Notes: a model not told the origin generated them from the letters alone. A stretch of DNA of 64,000 nucleotides from Halomonas sp. MCCC 1A13316 (GCF_014931605.1 NZ_CP053382.1:1116001-1180000), one strand, 5' to 3'. Counted from the first letter of the stretch, positions 43,286 through 55,100 are shown. Numbers and translations are program-made.

Positions 43286-45306
43286 GAGTGGTGAGCGATT
43301 TTCCTCACCGGGTAGAACGCCTGGACTCGGTCTGGATACCCATGGCCGATGGCATTCGACTCCACGCTCGGCTCTGGTTGCCCGAGGGAGCCGTTGACGA
43401 TCCGGTACCGGCAATAGTCGAATACATTCCTTATCGCCTGCAGGATGGCTCCGCCCGGCGAGACGCCATTCATCATTACTACTTCGCCGGGCATGGCTAT
43501 GCATCGCTTCGGGTCGACTTAAGGGGTAGCGGCAATTCCGAAGGGGTATTGAAGGATGAATACCTGGAACAGGAATTGGCGGACGGGGAGGCGATATTGC
43601 ATTGGCTGGACGCCCAACTCTGGTGCAACGGCCGGGTAGGGATGATCGGTATTTCCTGGGGCGGCTTCAACGGCCTGCAACTGGCTGCCCGCCGCCCCCC
43701 GCAACTCAAGGCGGTGGTTAGCGTCTGTTCCACCGACGATCGCTATGCCGATGACGTGCACTACATGGGCGGCTGCCTGCTGGGAGACAACATCTCCTGG
43801 GCTTCCACCATGTTCGCCTACAACTCAATGCCGCCCGACCCCAGCGTAGTGGGTGAGGCCTGGCGCGAAATGTGGCACCAACGGCTGGAGGGCAGCGGGT
43901 TGTGGCTGGCCACCTGGCTTTCGCACCCGCATCGAGATGCCTACTGGAAGCATGGCTCCATCTGCGAGAATTTTTCCCGCGTGCAGGTGCCGGTACTGGC
44001 CGCCAGCGGCTGGGCCGACGGCTATTCGAATGCCGTCAAGCGGCTGGTACAGCACCTACCGGATCTCTGCAAGGGGCTGATCGGCCCCTGGAGCCACAAA
44101 TATCCTCATCTCGGCGAACCGGGGCCGGCCGTCGGGTTTCTGCAGGAGTGCCTGCGCTGGTGGGATCAGTGGCTCAAGGAAGAGGATCGAGGCGTCGACG
44201 AGGATCCCGCGATCCGGGTCTGGATGCAGGACAGCATGCCCCCGACAACCACTCCCGGCTTTCGCCCCGGGCGCTGGGTGGCGGAGCCCTCCTGGCCTTC
44301 ACCCCACGTTGCCCCATGGCGTCTGCCGTTGGCACCGGGTCGGCTGGTAGTGGATGGAAAACGCCGCCGCGATGACGACACCCGCAGCGTGCAGTCGCCG
44401 CTGACGTGCGGCTTGTTCGCCGGCAAGTGGTGCTCCTATGCCGCAGGACCCGACCTGGCCCATGACCAGCGAGAGGAAGACGGGGGCGCCCTCACGTTTG
44501 ATAGTCCTCCGCTGGAGGAAGCGCTGGAGATCATGGGTGCGCCGGAGCTGGAGCTATACGTCGCGGCCAATCGCCCTGTCGCCCAACTAGCCGTACGCCT
44601 TTCCGACGTGGCGCCGGATGACAAGGCGACGCGGGTGACCTATGGGCTGCTCAATCTCACCCATCGCGGTGGGCATGAGGTTCCGTCCGCCCTGGAACCG
44701 GGTCGCCACTATCGAGCCAAGGTGCAGTTGAATGACGTTGCCCAAAAATTTCCTCGCGGCCATCGCCTGCGTCTCTCGCTATCGACTTCTTACTGGCCGC
44801 TGGCGTGGCCGCCACCCGAGCCGGTGCGCTTGACGCTCTCCCTTGAGCATTCCGCTCTGATTCTTCCCGTCCGTCCCCCCCGGGAGTCGGATGCCGGTTT
44901 GACGCCTTTCGGTGTAGCGGAAGGAGCTTCGTCCATCCCCACCCGGCGTCTCGAACCCGGCCATCACAACTGGTATGTGCATCGCGACCTGGCGGAAGAC
45001 CGCTCGACCCTGGAGGTAATCAACGACAATGGCCGGGTGCGACTCGAGGATAGTGGAATCGAGGTCCAGATGCGCTCGGTGGAGACCTATGAATCGTGCG
45101 CTGACGACTTCGATTCGGTACGGGCAAAGGTGAGCTGGCACCGTTCACTCAAGCGGGATGACTGGGAAGTAAGTACGACGACATGCACCGTGCTGACATC
45201 CGACATTCAGGAATTTCATCTACACGCGACGCTTGATGCCTATGAAGGCGAACATAGGGTGTTTTGCCACAGTTGGGACTACGCCATTCCCAGGCGGTTG
45301 GTATAG
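43282..45306 (+). CDS. CocE/NonD-family alpha/beta hydrolase (S15-like)
   Basis: This is a 674-residue serine hydrolase of the cocaine esterase/X-Pro dipeptidyl-peptidase type. The catalytic Ser125 is in GISWGGFN. An Asp (SGWADGYS) and His (GPWSHKYPH) complete the triad. A C-terminal jelly-roll domain follows (residues about 390-670, LELYVAANRPVAQLAVRLSDV; GHRLRLSLSTSYWP). There is no signal peptide. Translational overlap with an ATP-grasp protein is unusual for this family and suggests an amide or ester substrate made by that ligase. Confidence 0.87.
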   Translation: MRVVSDFPHRVERLDSVWIPMADGIRLHARLWLPEGAVDDPVPAIVEYIPYRLQDGSARRDAIHHYYFAGHGYASLRVDLRGSGNSEGVLKDEYLEQELADGEAILHWLDAQLWCNGRVGMIGISWGGFNGLQLAARRPPQLKAVVSVCSTDDRYADDVHYMGGCLLGDNISWASTMFAYNSMPPDPSVVGEAWREMWHQRLEGSGLWLATWLSHPHRDAYWKHGSICENFSRVQVPVLAASGWADGYSNAVKRLVQHLPDLCKGLIGPWSHKYPHLGEPGPAVGFLQECLRWWDQWLKEEDRGVDEDPAIRVWMQDSMPPTTTPGFRPGRWVAEPSWPSPHVAPWRLPLAPGRLVVDGKRRRDDDTRSVQSPLTCGLFAGKWCSYAAGPDLAHDQREEDGGALTFDSPPLEEALEIMGAPELELYVAANRPVAQLAVRLSDVAPDDKATRVTYGLLNLTHRGGHEVPSALEPGRHYRAKVQLNDVAQKFPRGHRLRLSLSTSYWPLAWPPPEPVRLTLSLEHSALILPVRPPRESDAGLTPFGVAEGASSIPTRRLEPGHHNWYVHRDLAEDRSTLEVINDNGRVRLEDSGIEVQMRSVETYESCADDFDSVRAKVSWHRSLKRDDWEVSTTTCTVLTSDIQEFHLHATLDAYEGEHRVFCHSWDYAIPRRLV

Positions 45307-45437
45307 TCAATGCTGACTCGAATGACGGAGTAGGAGTAGTAATACGTTAGTATATACTCACACTTTTTATAATATTTTTTGGATTCTAGAGCATTTGTAT
45401 TAAAAGAAAGAAACCGGGTGAGAAGGTAATTGCCCGC

Positions 45438-45760
45438 CTATACTGTTGGCGCTCTCTGACGAAACGCCCTCATTCGCACGGGCTTGCTGTGAGTCGTGTT
45501 GCACAATCGCCAGACTGGTCGAAGTCCTTATTATCTGCCCGGGGGCAGGTCATGCCTGCGCTTGAGCCTCATGCAGGGTGATTGTGATGAAGAACGTATC
45601 GACAACGGCATTGAAGCATTTTATTTCTGATTTCGAGGGGGACGTCGTGCTTCCCGAGGATCCGCAATACGATGAAGTTCGCCAGATCTGGAATGCCATG
45701 ATTGATCGCAGGCCCTCCCTGATAGCACGCTGTGTCTCGCCTGAGGATGTCATCAAGTCG
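45438..45760 (+). repeat. duplicated segment, copy 1 (promoter plus oxidase 5' end)
   Basis: The stretch from CTATACTGTTGGCG to the codons for SPEDVIKSL recurs at 48525-48848 with scattered substitutions. It includes a likely -10 (TATACT), the leader and the first 55-60 codons of the flavin oxidase. The AT-rich DNA at 45307-45437 before it holds nothing recognisable. Confidence 0.85.
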
Positions 45761-46987
45761 TTGAGCTTCATGCGCCAGCACGATTTGCCTTTCTCCATTC
45801 GCGGCGGAGGGCACAACATCGCCGGCAACGCCGTCTGCGATGAGGGGCTCATGATCGACCTTTCGCTGATGAGGCAAGTCGATATCGACCAGGCGCATCA
45901 ACGGGCTTCCGTCGGGCCGGGCTGCACTCTCGGTGATTTCGACGCCGCCGCCCAGCAGCACGGCCTCGCCACGCCGCTGGGCATCAACTCCACCACGGGG
46001 GTGGCCGGTCTGACCCTGGGCGGTGGTTTCGGTTGGCTCAGCCGCAAGTACGGCATGACCATAGACAACCTGCTCGCCATGGACGTGGTCACGGCGGATG
46101 GCCGCCAGTTGCACGCCAGCGAAGAGGAAAACCCCGACCTCTTCTGGGGCCTTCGCGGTGGCGGGGGTAACTTCGGCATCGTGACGCGTTTCGAGTACCA
46201 GCTGCATCCCGTGGGGCCGAACGTGCTGTGCGGTCTCATCGTCTTTCCCTTCGATCAGGCGAAATCGGTGATCACCCAGTTTGCCCGCTTCACCGAGACG
46301 ATGCCGGATGAACTTAACGTCTGGATGGTCACCCGCCAGGCCCCCCCGTTGCCCTTCCTGCCCGAGGAGGTTCACGGGAAGGAGGTCGTGGCGCTCGCCT
46401 TATGCTATTCCGGCGATCCTGCCGAAGGGGAGCGGTCCATCGAGCCGCTGAGAGGCTTCGGCACCGCGCACGGTGAGCATATCGCGGTGCAGCCGTACAT
46501 AGCCTGGCAGCAAGCCTTCGATGGGCTTTTGACCGCGGGGGCCCGCAACTATTGGAAATCGCATAATTTCTCAAGCCTGGGCGAAGGGGCTATCGATGCC
46601 ATCGTGGAATACGCCGATTCACTGCCGTCCTCGCAGTGTGAAATCTTCATCGGCACGATAGGAGGGCAGGCCGGCCGAGCGCAGCCTGACGCAATGGCCT
46701 ACGCGAGCCGCGACGCCAATTACGTCTTGAACGTCCATGCCCGTTGGGAAACGGCGGACGAAGACGCGCACTGTATTGCCTGGGCGCGAGACTTCTTCGC
46801 CCGATCGAAACCCTATGCCAGTGACGGCGCCTACGTGAATTTCCTGACCGGGGACGAGGCCGAGCGCATCGAGTTTGCTTATGGGCCGAGCTACGGTCGG
46901 CTGGTGGAACTCAAGAATAAATTCGATCCGACGAATGTCTTTCGCATCAACCAGAACATCAATCCGGCCCCGATGCCGGCTGCCTGA
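45587..46987 (+). CDS. FAD-linked oxidase, berberine-bridge/6-hydroxynicotine oxidase type
   Basis: This is a flavin oxidase of the VAO/BBE family, 466 residues. FAD-domain motifs are FSIRGGGHNIAG, with His76 the likely covalent FAD attachment, GVAGLTLGGGFGWLSRKYG, and DLFWGLRGGGGNFGIVTRFEY. The second Cys attachment of bicovalent members is absent (GWLSRK). The C-terminal BBE segment ends FDPTNVFRINQNI. ATG 45587 is used; GTG 45578 is possible. A nitrilase follows on the same strand. Substrates in this family are alcohols, sugars and alkaloids, so this one cannot be named. Confidence 0.88.
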   Translation: MKNVSTTALKHFISDFEGDVVLPEDPQYDEVRQIWNAMIDRRPSLIARCVSPEDVIKSLSFMRQHDLPFSIRGGGHNIAGNAVCDEGLMIDLSLMRQVDIDQAHQRASVGPGCTLGDFDAAAQQHGLATPLGINSTTGVAGLTLGGGFGWLSRKYGMTIDNLLAMDVVTADGRQLHASEEENPDLFWGLRGGGGNFGIVTRFEYQLHPVGPNVLCGLIVFPFDQAKSVITQFARFTETMPDELNVWMVTRQAPPLPFLPEEVHGKEVVALALCYSGDPAEGERSIEPLRGFGTAHGEHIAVQPYIAWQQAFDGLLTAGARNYWKSHNFSSLGEGAIDAIVEYADSLPSSQCEIFIGTIGGQAGRAQPDAMAYASRDANYVLNVHARWETADEDAHCIAWARDFFARSKPYASDGAYVNFLTGDEAERIEFAYGPSYGRLVELKNKFDPTNVFRINQNINPAPMPAA

Positions 46988-47078
46988 CAAGCCCTTGGAC
47001 AATACCTTGGTGTCGGATTCTTCAGGGCGGCGAGCGAGCTGAGTGGCGCTTCGCCCGCCACACACGAGGAGCGCGGTC

Positions 47079-48020
47079 ATGGCTACCCAGGTTGCCGTCA
47101 TCCAGAAACCTCCGGTAATGCTCCAGCGAGACGCGACCATCGAGCAGATGCTGGATTCGATCGAGGAAGCGGTGGCGGAAAAGGCGACACTCCTCGTTTT
47201 TCCTGAGGCGTATATTCCGGGCTATCCCACCTGGATTTGGCGACTCAAACCGGGCGGGGACATGGCCTTGACCAGCGAAATCCATGCCCAGCTACGGGAA
47301 AACGCCGTTGACCTGCGTTCCGGGCATCTTGCTCCCCTGCAGGATGCAGCGGCCCGCCATGGCTTGACCCTGGTGCTGGGCATCAATGAAATCGACAGTC
47401 GCTACAGTGGTACGACCCTCTACAACAGTGTCGTGGTGATCGGTCCGGAAGGAACCTTGCTGAATCGCCACCGCAAGCTGATGCCGACCAATCCTGAGCG
47501 AATGGTCTGGGGCATGGGAGACGGCAGTGGTCTCCGGGTCGTGGAGACGAATGCCGGCCGGCTAGGCAGCCTGATCTGCTGGGAGTGTTACATGCCGCTG
47601 GCGCGCTATGCCCTGTATGCCCAAGGCATGGAAATTTTCATCAATCCCACCTGGGACTCCAGCGATACCTGTCTCGCGACATTGCGACATATCGCCAAGG
47701 AGGGTGGATGTTGGGTCATAGGTACCGCGACTGCCCTCCAGGGAAGCGATATCCCCGACACGTTCCCCGAACGTGACAGGCTCTATACGCCCGACGAGTG
47801 GATCAACGAGGGCAACGCTGTGGTCGTCGCTCCGTCGGGCAGTGTCTCGGCGGGGCCACTGAACCGTGAAAAGGGAATACTGTATGCACGGATCGAGATC
47901 GAATCGGCACTGCGGGCACGGCGATCACTGGACGTGGCAGGCCACTACGGCCGGCCAGATATCTTCTCGTTGACGGTCAATCGCGCCCCGCAGCCACCAG
48001 CCACTTTTAACGATGCCTGA
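47079..48020 (+). CDS. nitrilase
   Basis: This is a carbon-nitrogen hydrolase of the true nitrilase branch, 313 residues. The catalytic triad is visible: Glu43 in FPEAYIPGYP, Lys133 in NRHRKLMPTNPERMVW and Cys167 in LICWECYMPL. ATG 47079 follows GAGGAG; the GTG at 47043 gives a longer, unlikely start. It turns a nitrile into the acid and ammonia. It lies 91 bp after the flavin oxidase, possibly in one transcript. Confidence 0.9.
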   Translation: MATQVAVIQKPPVMLQRDATIEQMLDSIEEAVAEKATLLVFPEAYIPGYPTWIWRLKPGGDMALTSEIHAQLRENAVDLRSGHLAPLQDAAARHGLTLVLGINEIDSRYSGTTLYNSVVVIGPEGTLLNRHRKLMPTNPERMVWGMGDGSGLRVVETNAGRLGSLICWECYMPLARYALYAQGMEIFINPTWDSSDTCLATLRHIAKEGGCWVIGTATALQGSDIPDTFPERDRLYTPDEWINEGNAVVVAPSGSVSAGPLNREKGILYARIEIESALRARRSLDVAGHYGRPDIFSLTVNRAPQPPATFNDA

Positions 48021-48073
48021 CTCACCCGCGGCCGCTCGAAGCTGACAGTCGGCCTTGGATGCCGAATCTCGCG

Positions 48074-48319
48074 CTACACGAACTCTGAGTCGTCTGTCCT
48101 CACCGTCACGCCACCTTCCTCGCCGGGCACCATCACCATGAACTCGCCGTTGCCCAGGTAGCTCACGTCGTGTCCGTCGTGGGTGCGGAAGGTGGGCGTG
48201 CCTCGAACGGCCCCTTCGTGTTGCATTTCGCTGAGCTCGCGGGGATTGGCGAACATGTCGATCATGTACTCGCGGCCCTGATCGTCGAAGGCCATCACGG
48301 TTCTTTCATGCTGGGTCAC
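48074..48319 (-). CDS. small conserved-looking hypothetical protein
   Basis: This is an 81-residue acidic protein (FDDQGREYMIDMFANPRELSE, VSYLGNGEFMVMVPGEEGG) of beta-rich appearance. GTG 48319 follows GGGAGA; an in-frame ATG lies eight codons in. Its composition suits a small soluble protein of a halophile. No function is recognised. Confidence 0.6.
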   Translation of the reverse strand: MTQHERTVMAFDDQGREYMIDMFANPRELSEMQHEGAVRGTPTFRTHDGHDVSYLGNGEFMVMVPGEEGGVTVRTDDSEFV

Positions 48320-48524
48320 GGTGTCGTTCTCCCTGAAGATTCCTCTCTAACCCATAGCAATGCTGCGGCAGCTTGGCTAGTCACACCGCACCAGTACGCT
48401 GCGTGGCAGGTAGAACCAGAAATAGTTAATTTAGATATATAAATATAAACAACAATGTTTCCTCTCCCAGCTTTTTTGAAGATCGTTAAATTTATAGAAA
48501 AAGCGAGGTGTTTTGAATCCCGGG

Positions 48525-48848
48525 CTATACTGTTGGCGCCCTCTGACGAAGCGCCTTCTTTACATGAACTTGCTGTGAGTCGTGCTGCCCCTGCCAGATT
48601 GGTCAAAGAAAGTTCACTCCATCAGGAAGCAGTCTTTAGCCTGTCCTTAAGTACTATTCATGGTGAACGTCATGAATCAGATGTCAAAAAAAACATTGAA
48701 GGAGTTCACGGACGAATTCGAGGGGAGTGTCATTATCCCCTACGACCCTAATTATGATGAAGTTCGCCAGATATGGAATGCAATGATCGATCGCAGACCC
48801 TCGATGACTGCCCGCTGCGTCTCGCCTGAGGATGTGGTCAAGTCACTA
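48525..48848 (+). repeat. duplicated segment, copy 2 (promoter plus truncated oxidase)
   Basis: This is the counterpart of 45438-45760: the same TATACTGTTGGCG promoter-like start, the CTTGCTGTGAGTCGTG leader block, and codons ending SPEDVVKSL. The differences are scattered, so the duplication is not recent. The AT-rich DNA at 48320-48524 before it contains no gene. Confidence 0.85.
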
Positions 48849-48914
48849 CGGGGCGGCGCGCGACGAATGGATGTAAGCACCATGGGGCACGAGTGTTGGC
48901 TGGCTGAGCGTTAA
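48672..48914 (+). pseudogene. truncated flavin oxidase, N-terminal fragment
   Basis: The first 56 or so codons (MSKKTLKEFTDEFEGSVIIP, YDEVRQIWNAMIDRRPS, CVSPEDVVKSL) match the N-terminus of the oxidase at 45587. After codon 57 the frame runs into unrelated sequence (RGGARRMDVSTMGHECW) and stops. It lacks the FAD His and everything after, so it cannot be an oxidase. It is a broken tandem copy. Confidence 0.85.
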
Positions 48915-49155
48915 AGTTTTTCATATCGGCGGCCTCGGTGACGCCATCCGCGAAATGCATGGCGGCGACCAACCGATATTGCCCCAACCCGTCCAAACGT
49001 TCAGTGCGCTAGCGCGCTTAAGCGGCTTCTTTACGTCCAGATCCAGCAAGGAGTGTGCGCTAGCGAACCGACAGGAGCATGGTTTTTTTGCATGATGCTG
49101 GTAGTGAAATATTGCCTGCCCCAGTGGGTAAGACGCATCGACCAGGACAGCACTT

Positions 49156-52100
49156 GTGGCCTTTCTTCATCGTATTGCATTCGGGGTTTTTGCCTCGTCA
49201 AAGCCGTGGAATGACACGGCCCCGGTGCGGCAAGAGCTGTTCAGTGCCGAACGGCTCGAACAGCACGCCGGCAGCCTTGCGCTGGCTCAGCGTGTCACTG
49301 ACAAGCCCCCTCGGGTGTTGCCACTGGCAAGACGGCTCGAGGATAACGCCCAGGTTCTGCTGAAGGCATATCGCGCCAGTGCCGCAGAGGTGGCAGAAGG
49401 GCGAGATATCGTTCCCGCCGCGGCCTGGCTGCTCGACAACTACCATATCATCGAAGCCCAGATCCGTGAGATCCGCGGCGACCTGCCTCCCGGTTATTAT
49501 CGACAGCTACCGAAACTGGCCGAAGGCCCCTTTGCCGGCTATCCGCGTGTCTTCGGCCTGGCCTGGGCCTTTGTCGCCCATACCGATAGCCACCTCGATC
49601 CCGATAACCTGCAAGGCTTCATTGCCGCCTATCAACGCGTTCAGCCTTTGAGTATCGGCGAGCTATGGGCGGTAGCGATTACCCTGCGAATCGTGCTTGT
49701 CGAGAACCTGCGACGCCTTGCCGATCAGATCGTCAGCGAACAGGCGGCGCGCAACCAGGCTGACTCGCTGGCGACTCGATGGCTCGCTCCCGAGGGGCAT
49801 CGTGCCAATTTGGCTGAAGCTACGCCTCCGCGTAACACGAAGCCACTGGCAGCGCCTTTCGTCGCCCAACTGGCCAAGCGTTTGCGAGGGCTGGACTCGC
49901 GAGCCAACCCCATGGTGGACTGGTTGGAGGGGCGAGTCGCTGCCCAGGGCGACTCCATCGATGACATGGTTCAGCAGGCTCAGCAGCGCCAAGGTGCGGC
50001 CAACGTCACCGTGCGCAACGTCATTACCAGCATGCGCTTGGTATCGAGTATCGACTGGTCGGAACTTTTCGAAAGCGTCAGCCTGGTCGACGCACGACTG
50101 AACCAAGGCAGCCCCTTCGCGACGCAGGATTTCCCCACACGCAATAGTTACCGCAGTGCCGTAGAGCAACTGGCCCGAGGTTCCGGGCATGAGGAACTGG
50201 AAGTCGTGGAATATGCTCTGGCCGCGGCGCGTGAGGCGACGGCGAATGCTGAAGGTCCGGTCGAGGCCGCCCGGCTGGGCGACCCAGGTTATTTCCTGAT
50301 TGCGTCAGGCCGGCCTTCACTAGAGCAAGCGATCGGCTTTCGACCTTCGCCGCGCGAGCGCTTGCGGCAGGCCTTTCTATCGTACGGCATGAGCGGTTAT
50401 GTCGGCCTGATTGCGCTCGTCACCGTCGGGTTGCTGGTGCTGGTAATAGGGACGTTATGGTCGCTATCACTTTCCGCAGGTGAGTCCCCGCTGGGGTGGC
50501 TGTCGTTACTGGGGTTATTGGGGCTGCTGCCCGCCACCGAAGTGGCTACGCTGCTGGTCAATCGCCTTATTATTTTCACCGTCAGTGCGAAGCCCTTGCC
50601 GAGCCTGGACCTCTCCGAAGGTGTTCCGTCCTCACTCCGTACACTGGTCGCCGTACCGACGATGCTGACCAGCGAGGCTGACCTGCAGGAGCAGATCGAA
50701 CGGCTGGAGGTTCATCACCTGGCCAGCGGAGGCGGCGCCATTGTTTACGCTCTGCTGACCGATGGGGTCGATGCCCAGCACGAGGATATCGCCGAGGATG
50801 CCCCGCTGCTGGCCGCCGCCGGTATGGCAATCGAACAGCTGAATCACCGCTATGGCGACAGTGAGGGTGACGAGCGTTTTTATCTCTTGCATCGTAGGAG
50901 GGTGTTCAATCGCAGCGAAAACTGCTGGTTGGGGTGGGAGCGTAAACGTGGCAAATTGCATGAGCTCAACCGCCTGCTTCGTGGCGCCCGTGATACCACC
51001 TTCCTGAATCCAGCCGTTCTGCCGAGCGACGTGCGTTACGTCATCACTCTGGATGCCGATACTCGCCTGCCCCGTGGCTCGGCCAGCCGGCTAATCGGCA
51101 AGATGGCACACCCGCTGAACCGACCCAGGTTCGATGAACGCCACCAGCGTGTCATGGAGGGCTACGCCATCCTCCAGCCCCGTGTCACGCCTTCGCTACC
51201 GTTGGGTCAACAGGGTTCGCTCTATCAACGCCTTTTCTCCGCGCCCGGGGGTATCGACCCCTATGCCGCAACCATTTCCGACCTGTATCAGGATCTTCTC
51301 GGCGAGGGCTCTTTCGCCGGCAAGGGCATCTACGATGTCGATGCGTTCGAAGCTTCACTCAGCGGACGGATCCCTGAGAACAGCGTGCTCAGTCACGATC
51401 TGTTCGAAGGAGTTTTCGCCCGTGCCGGTCTCGCCTCGGATGTAGAGGTCATCGAGGAGTTCCCCTCCCGCTACGATGTCGCCGCCAAGCGCCAGCATCG
51501 CTGGACCCGCGGAGACTGGCAATTGGTGCCATGGATTTTTGCGCGGAAGATGCCCTGGACCGGGCGTCTGAAACTGCTGGGCAATATGCGCCGCTCGCTA
51601 CTGACGCCGCTGCTGCTGGCGGGTCTCGTGGTCAGTTGGCTGTTGCCGCTGCAGGCGGCGCTGGCAGGCACGCTGTTTGTCGTCACGGCCATCGCTGCGC
51701 CCACGCTGCTGCCCCTCCTGATATCGCTGGTTCCGACTCGAGCGGGCGTCAACTGGCCTCACTATTTCCACCAATGGATCCTCGAGCTGAAGCTAGCGTC
51801 GGCCCAGACGCTGCTGTGGGTTGCCTTACTGCCCGACCAAACTTGGAGAATGCTGGATGCCATCGTCAGGACCCTGGTACGCGTATCGATCACTCGCCGC
51901 CATCTGCTCGAGTGGACGACCGCCGCCCAGTCGATGGGGCGCCCGCGACTGACGTTGACGGGCTTTTACCTGAGCATGGCGCCCGGGACCGCATTGGCTC
52001 TAGTGGTGTCGTTGGGCACCGTGAGCCATGCCCCAGGGGCCTGGCCGGTGGTACTGCCCTTGGCGCTGCTCTGGCTGGCTGCACCGGCTATTGCCGCGTG

Positions 52101-55100
52101 GATCAGCCGGCCGCGGAGTCTGGCGCCGCAGCACGCGCTATCGGAGGCCGAGGCGCGTGAACTGCGACTGATCGCTCGGCGCACCTGGAGCTTCTTTGAA
52201 ACGTTCGTCACGGCGCGCGACAACTGGCTGCCGCCGGACAATTTCCAGGAAACGCCACAACCCGTCATTGCTCGGCGTACCTCCCCAACCAACATGGGGC
52301 TTTATCTTCTCTCGGTCTTGGCCGCTCGCGATTTCGGTTGGCTAGGTGCCTTGGCTGGCGCCGAGCGTCTCGAGGCCACGCTGGGCATCATGCAGACCCT
52401 GCCGCGCTATCGGGGGCACTTCTTCAATTGGTATGGCACCCAGGATCTTCGCCCGTTGGACCCAAAGTACGTCTCCTCGGTCGACAGCGGCAATCTTGCG
52501 GGCCATCTGCTGGTGGTCGCCAATGCCTGCGAGATGTGGTTGGAAACCGACCTGTCATTCGATCCTCGCCCAGGGATTGCGGATCACGTCCACCTGGCGC
52601 AGGTGGCTCTCGAGGCGACGCCCATGGCACATGGCGCGGGGCTCACATCGCTCAAGGCTGGCCTGGGTGATGTAGCGGCGCATTTGCAGGGAGACCCCAA
52701 TCACGAGGCGTGGTTGCCGGGGCTGAAACGACTCAGCGACCGCACCGCGGGCATGGCCCAAGGGGCCCTGAAAAACCTCGAAGGTCACTGGGCCGAAGAG
52801 GTTCTGTTCTGGGTGGGCGCATTGCACACGTCGGTAGACGAGCATTGCCGCGAGCGAGAGCTGATTGCCAAGAGCGAGTTCCGAGACCGGCTTCGGGCTC
52901 GGTTCATAGACATCGCTGGCACGGCGCGGCGCATGGCGCTGGAGATGGAGTTTGGCTTCTTGCTCGTTCCTGAGCGGCAGTTACTGTCGATCGGATACTC
53001 CATGGAAGAAAATACCCTCGACAGCAGTTGCTATGACCTGCTCGCCTCCGAAGCGCGGCTGGCCAGCCTGCTGGCGATTGCCAAGGGCGATGTACCCACG
53101 CGCCACTGGTTCCGCCTCGGGCGTACGGCCACGCCGCTGGATCATGGTTCGGCGCTGATTTCCTGGTCGGGTTCGATGTTCGAATACCTGATGCCGTCGC
53201 TGGTGATGCGCGCCCCCGCGGGTAGCCTCCTCGAGCAAAGCAACCGCCTGGTGGTCAAGCGCCAGATGGCGTATGCCACTTCGCTGGGCGTCCCCTGGGG
53301 GCTCTCCGAATCCGCTTACAACGCCCGCGACCTGGAATTCACCTACCAGTATTCCAATTTCGGCGTGCCCGGCCTGGGATTGAAGCGTGGCCTCTCTGCC
53401 GACCTGGTCGTGGCACCTTATGCGACGGGCCTGGCGACCATGGTCGATCCTCTTGGTGCACGTCGCAACTTCGTGCGGCTCGCTGACATGGGGGCACTGG
53501 GCCGCCTTGGTTTCTACGAGGCGCTAGACTTCACTCGCTCGCGTGTCCCGGAGGGTGAGGAAGTCGTTATCGTGCGTAGCTTCATGGCCCACCACCAGGG
53601 CATGACCATCGTGGCCATCGCCAATACGCTGCATGACGGCCGTATGCGCGAACGTTTCCATCGTGAGCCGATTATCCAGGCCAGCGAACTCTTGCTGCAG
53701 GAACGCCTGCCGCGTGATGCCGCCATCGCTCACCCGCGTGCCGAGGAAGTAAAGTCGGCGCCGAGCGAGACGCTCAACGAGAGCCATGCGGTTCGGTGTA
53801 TTACGTCAACGAACGAAGGGGGGCCGCTGACCCATCTGCTGTCGAACGGACGCTACTCGGTCATGTTGACGGCGAGGGGGGCGGGGTACAGCCGTTGGCG
53901 ACATATCGCCATCAGTCGCTGGCAAGAGGATGCGACCCGCGATCATTGGGGCAGTTTCATCTTTTTGCGCGACAGCCGCATGACCCACGCCTGGTCGGCC
54001 AGCGGCCCCATGCCCGGCGAAGACATGGGTGTCGAGAAGGACCGCCACGACGTGCTCTTTGCCGAGGATTATGCCCGCTTTACGCACAGTCATGGTGATC
54101 TCGTCACCCACCTCGATGTCCTTGTCTCGGGCGAGGACGACAGCGAGGTGCGGCGCGTGTCGCTGACCAACAGTGGACGGCAGACGCGGGATATCGAGGT
54201 GACCTCATACTCGGAACTGGTGCTGACCACACCGGCTACCGATAATGCCCACCCCGCCTTCGCGAAGCTGTTCGTGGTCACCGAGTACCTCGATGAGTTC
54301 GATGCACTGATCGCCACCCGACGCCGGCGTGGGCCGGACGAGGCAGAGATCTGGGCCGCCCATTTCGCTGTAGTGGAAGGGCAGCTCCTGGGCGAAACGC
54401 AATACGAGACTGATCGTGCCCGATTCATCGGTCGGGGGCACACGGTGACGACAGCCGCTGCCCTGACCGGAAAGCAGCCGCTGACGAATACCACCGGCAC
54501 GGTGCTCGATCCGATATTTTCGCTACGCCATCGCCTCCGGGTTGCCCCCGGCAAAGTGGCCCGTATCGCCTTCTGGACCGTCGTGGCAAGATCGCGCGAG
54601 GCGCTGCTGGACCTGATCGACAAGCACCACGACCGCAGCGCCTTTGAGCGGGCCAAGACGCTGGCCTGGACCCAGGCGCAAGTTCAGCTGCGTCACTTGG
54701 CCATCAGCCTCGATGAAGCGGCGGACTTCCAACGCCTGGCCGCTCCCATCCTGTATGCTGATCCCCGTTTCAGGGCCTCGCGCGAGGCCATTGCGCGCGG
54801 GGCAGGCCCGCAGTCGGCACTATGGCCGCACGCCATTTCCGGCGATCTGCCGATCGTCCTGCTGCGCATCGATTCGATCGATGACATGGCTCAGGTTCGT
54901 CAGCTGCTGCGCGCTCACGAGTACTGGCGCATGAAACGTCTCGGCGTCGACCTGGTGATAGTCAACGAACGTGCCTCCTCCTATGTGCAGGACCTCCAAC
55001 AAGCCATCGAGACCGCGGTGCACAGCAGCCAGTCGCGGCCACGTATCGATGAGGGCCATGCCCAGGGCTCGGTCATCACCTTGCGTGCCGATCTGATGAG

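Noticed and set aside
48945..49090. Open frame upstream of the glucan synthase (QTFSALARLSGFFTS...)
   Set aside because: It has no ribosome site or recognised family; the repeated TGCGCTAGCG words suggest non-coding leader DNA.
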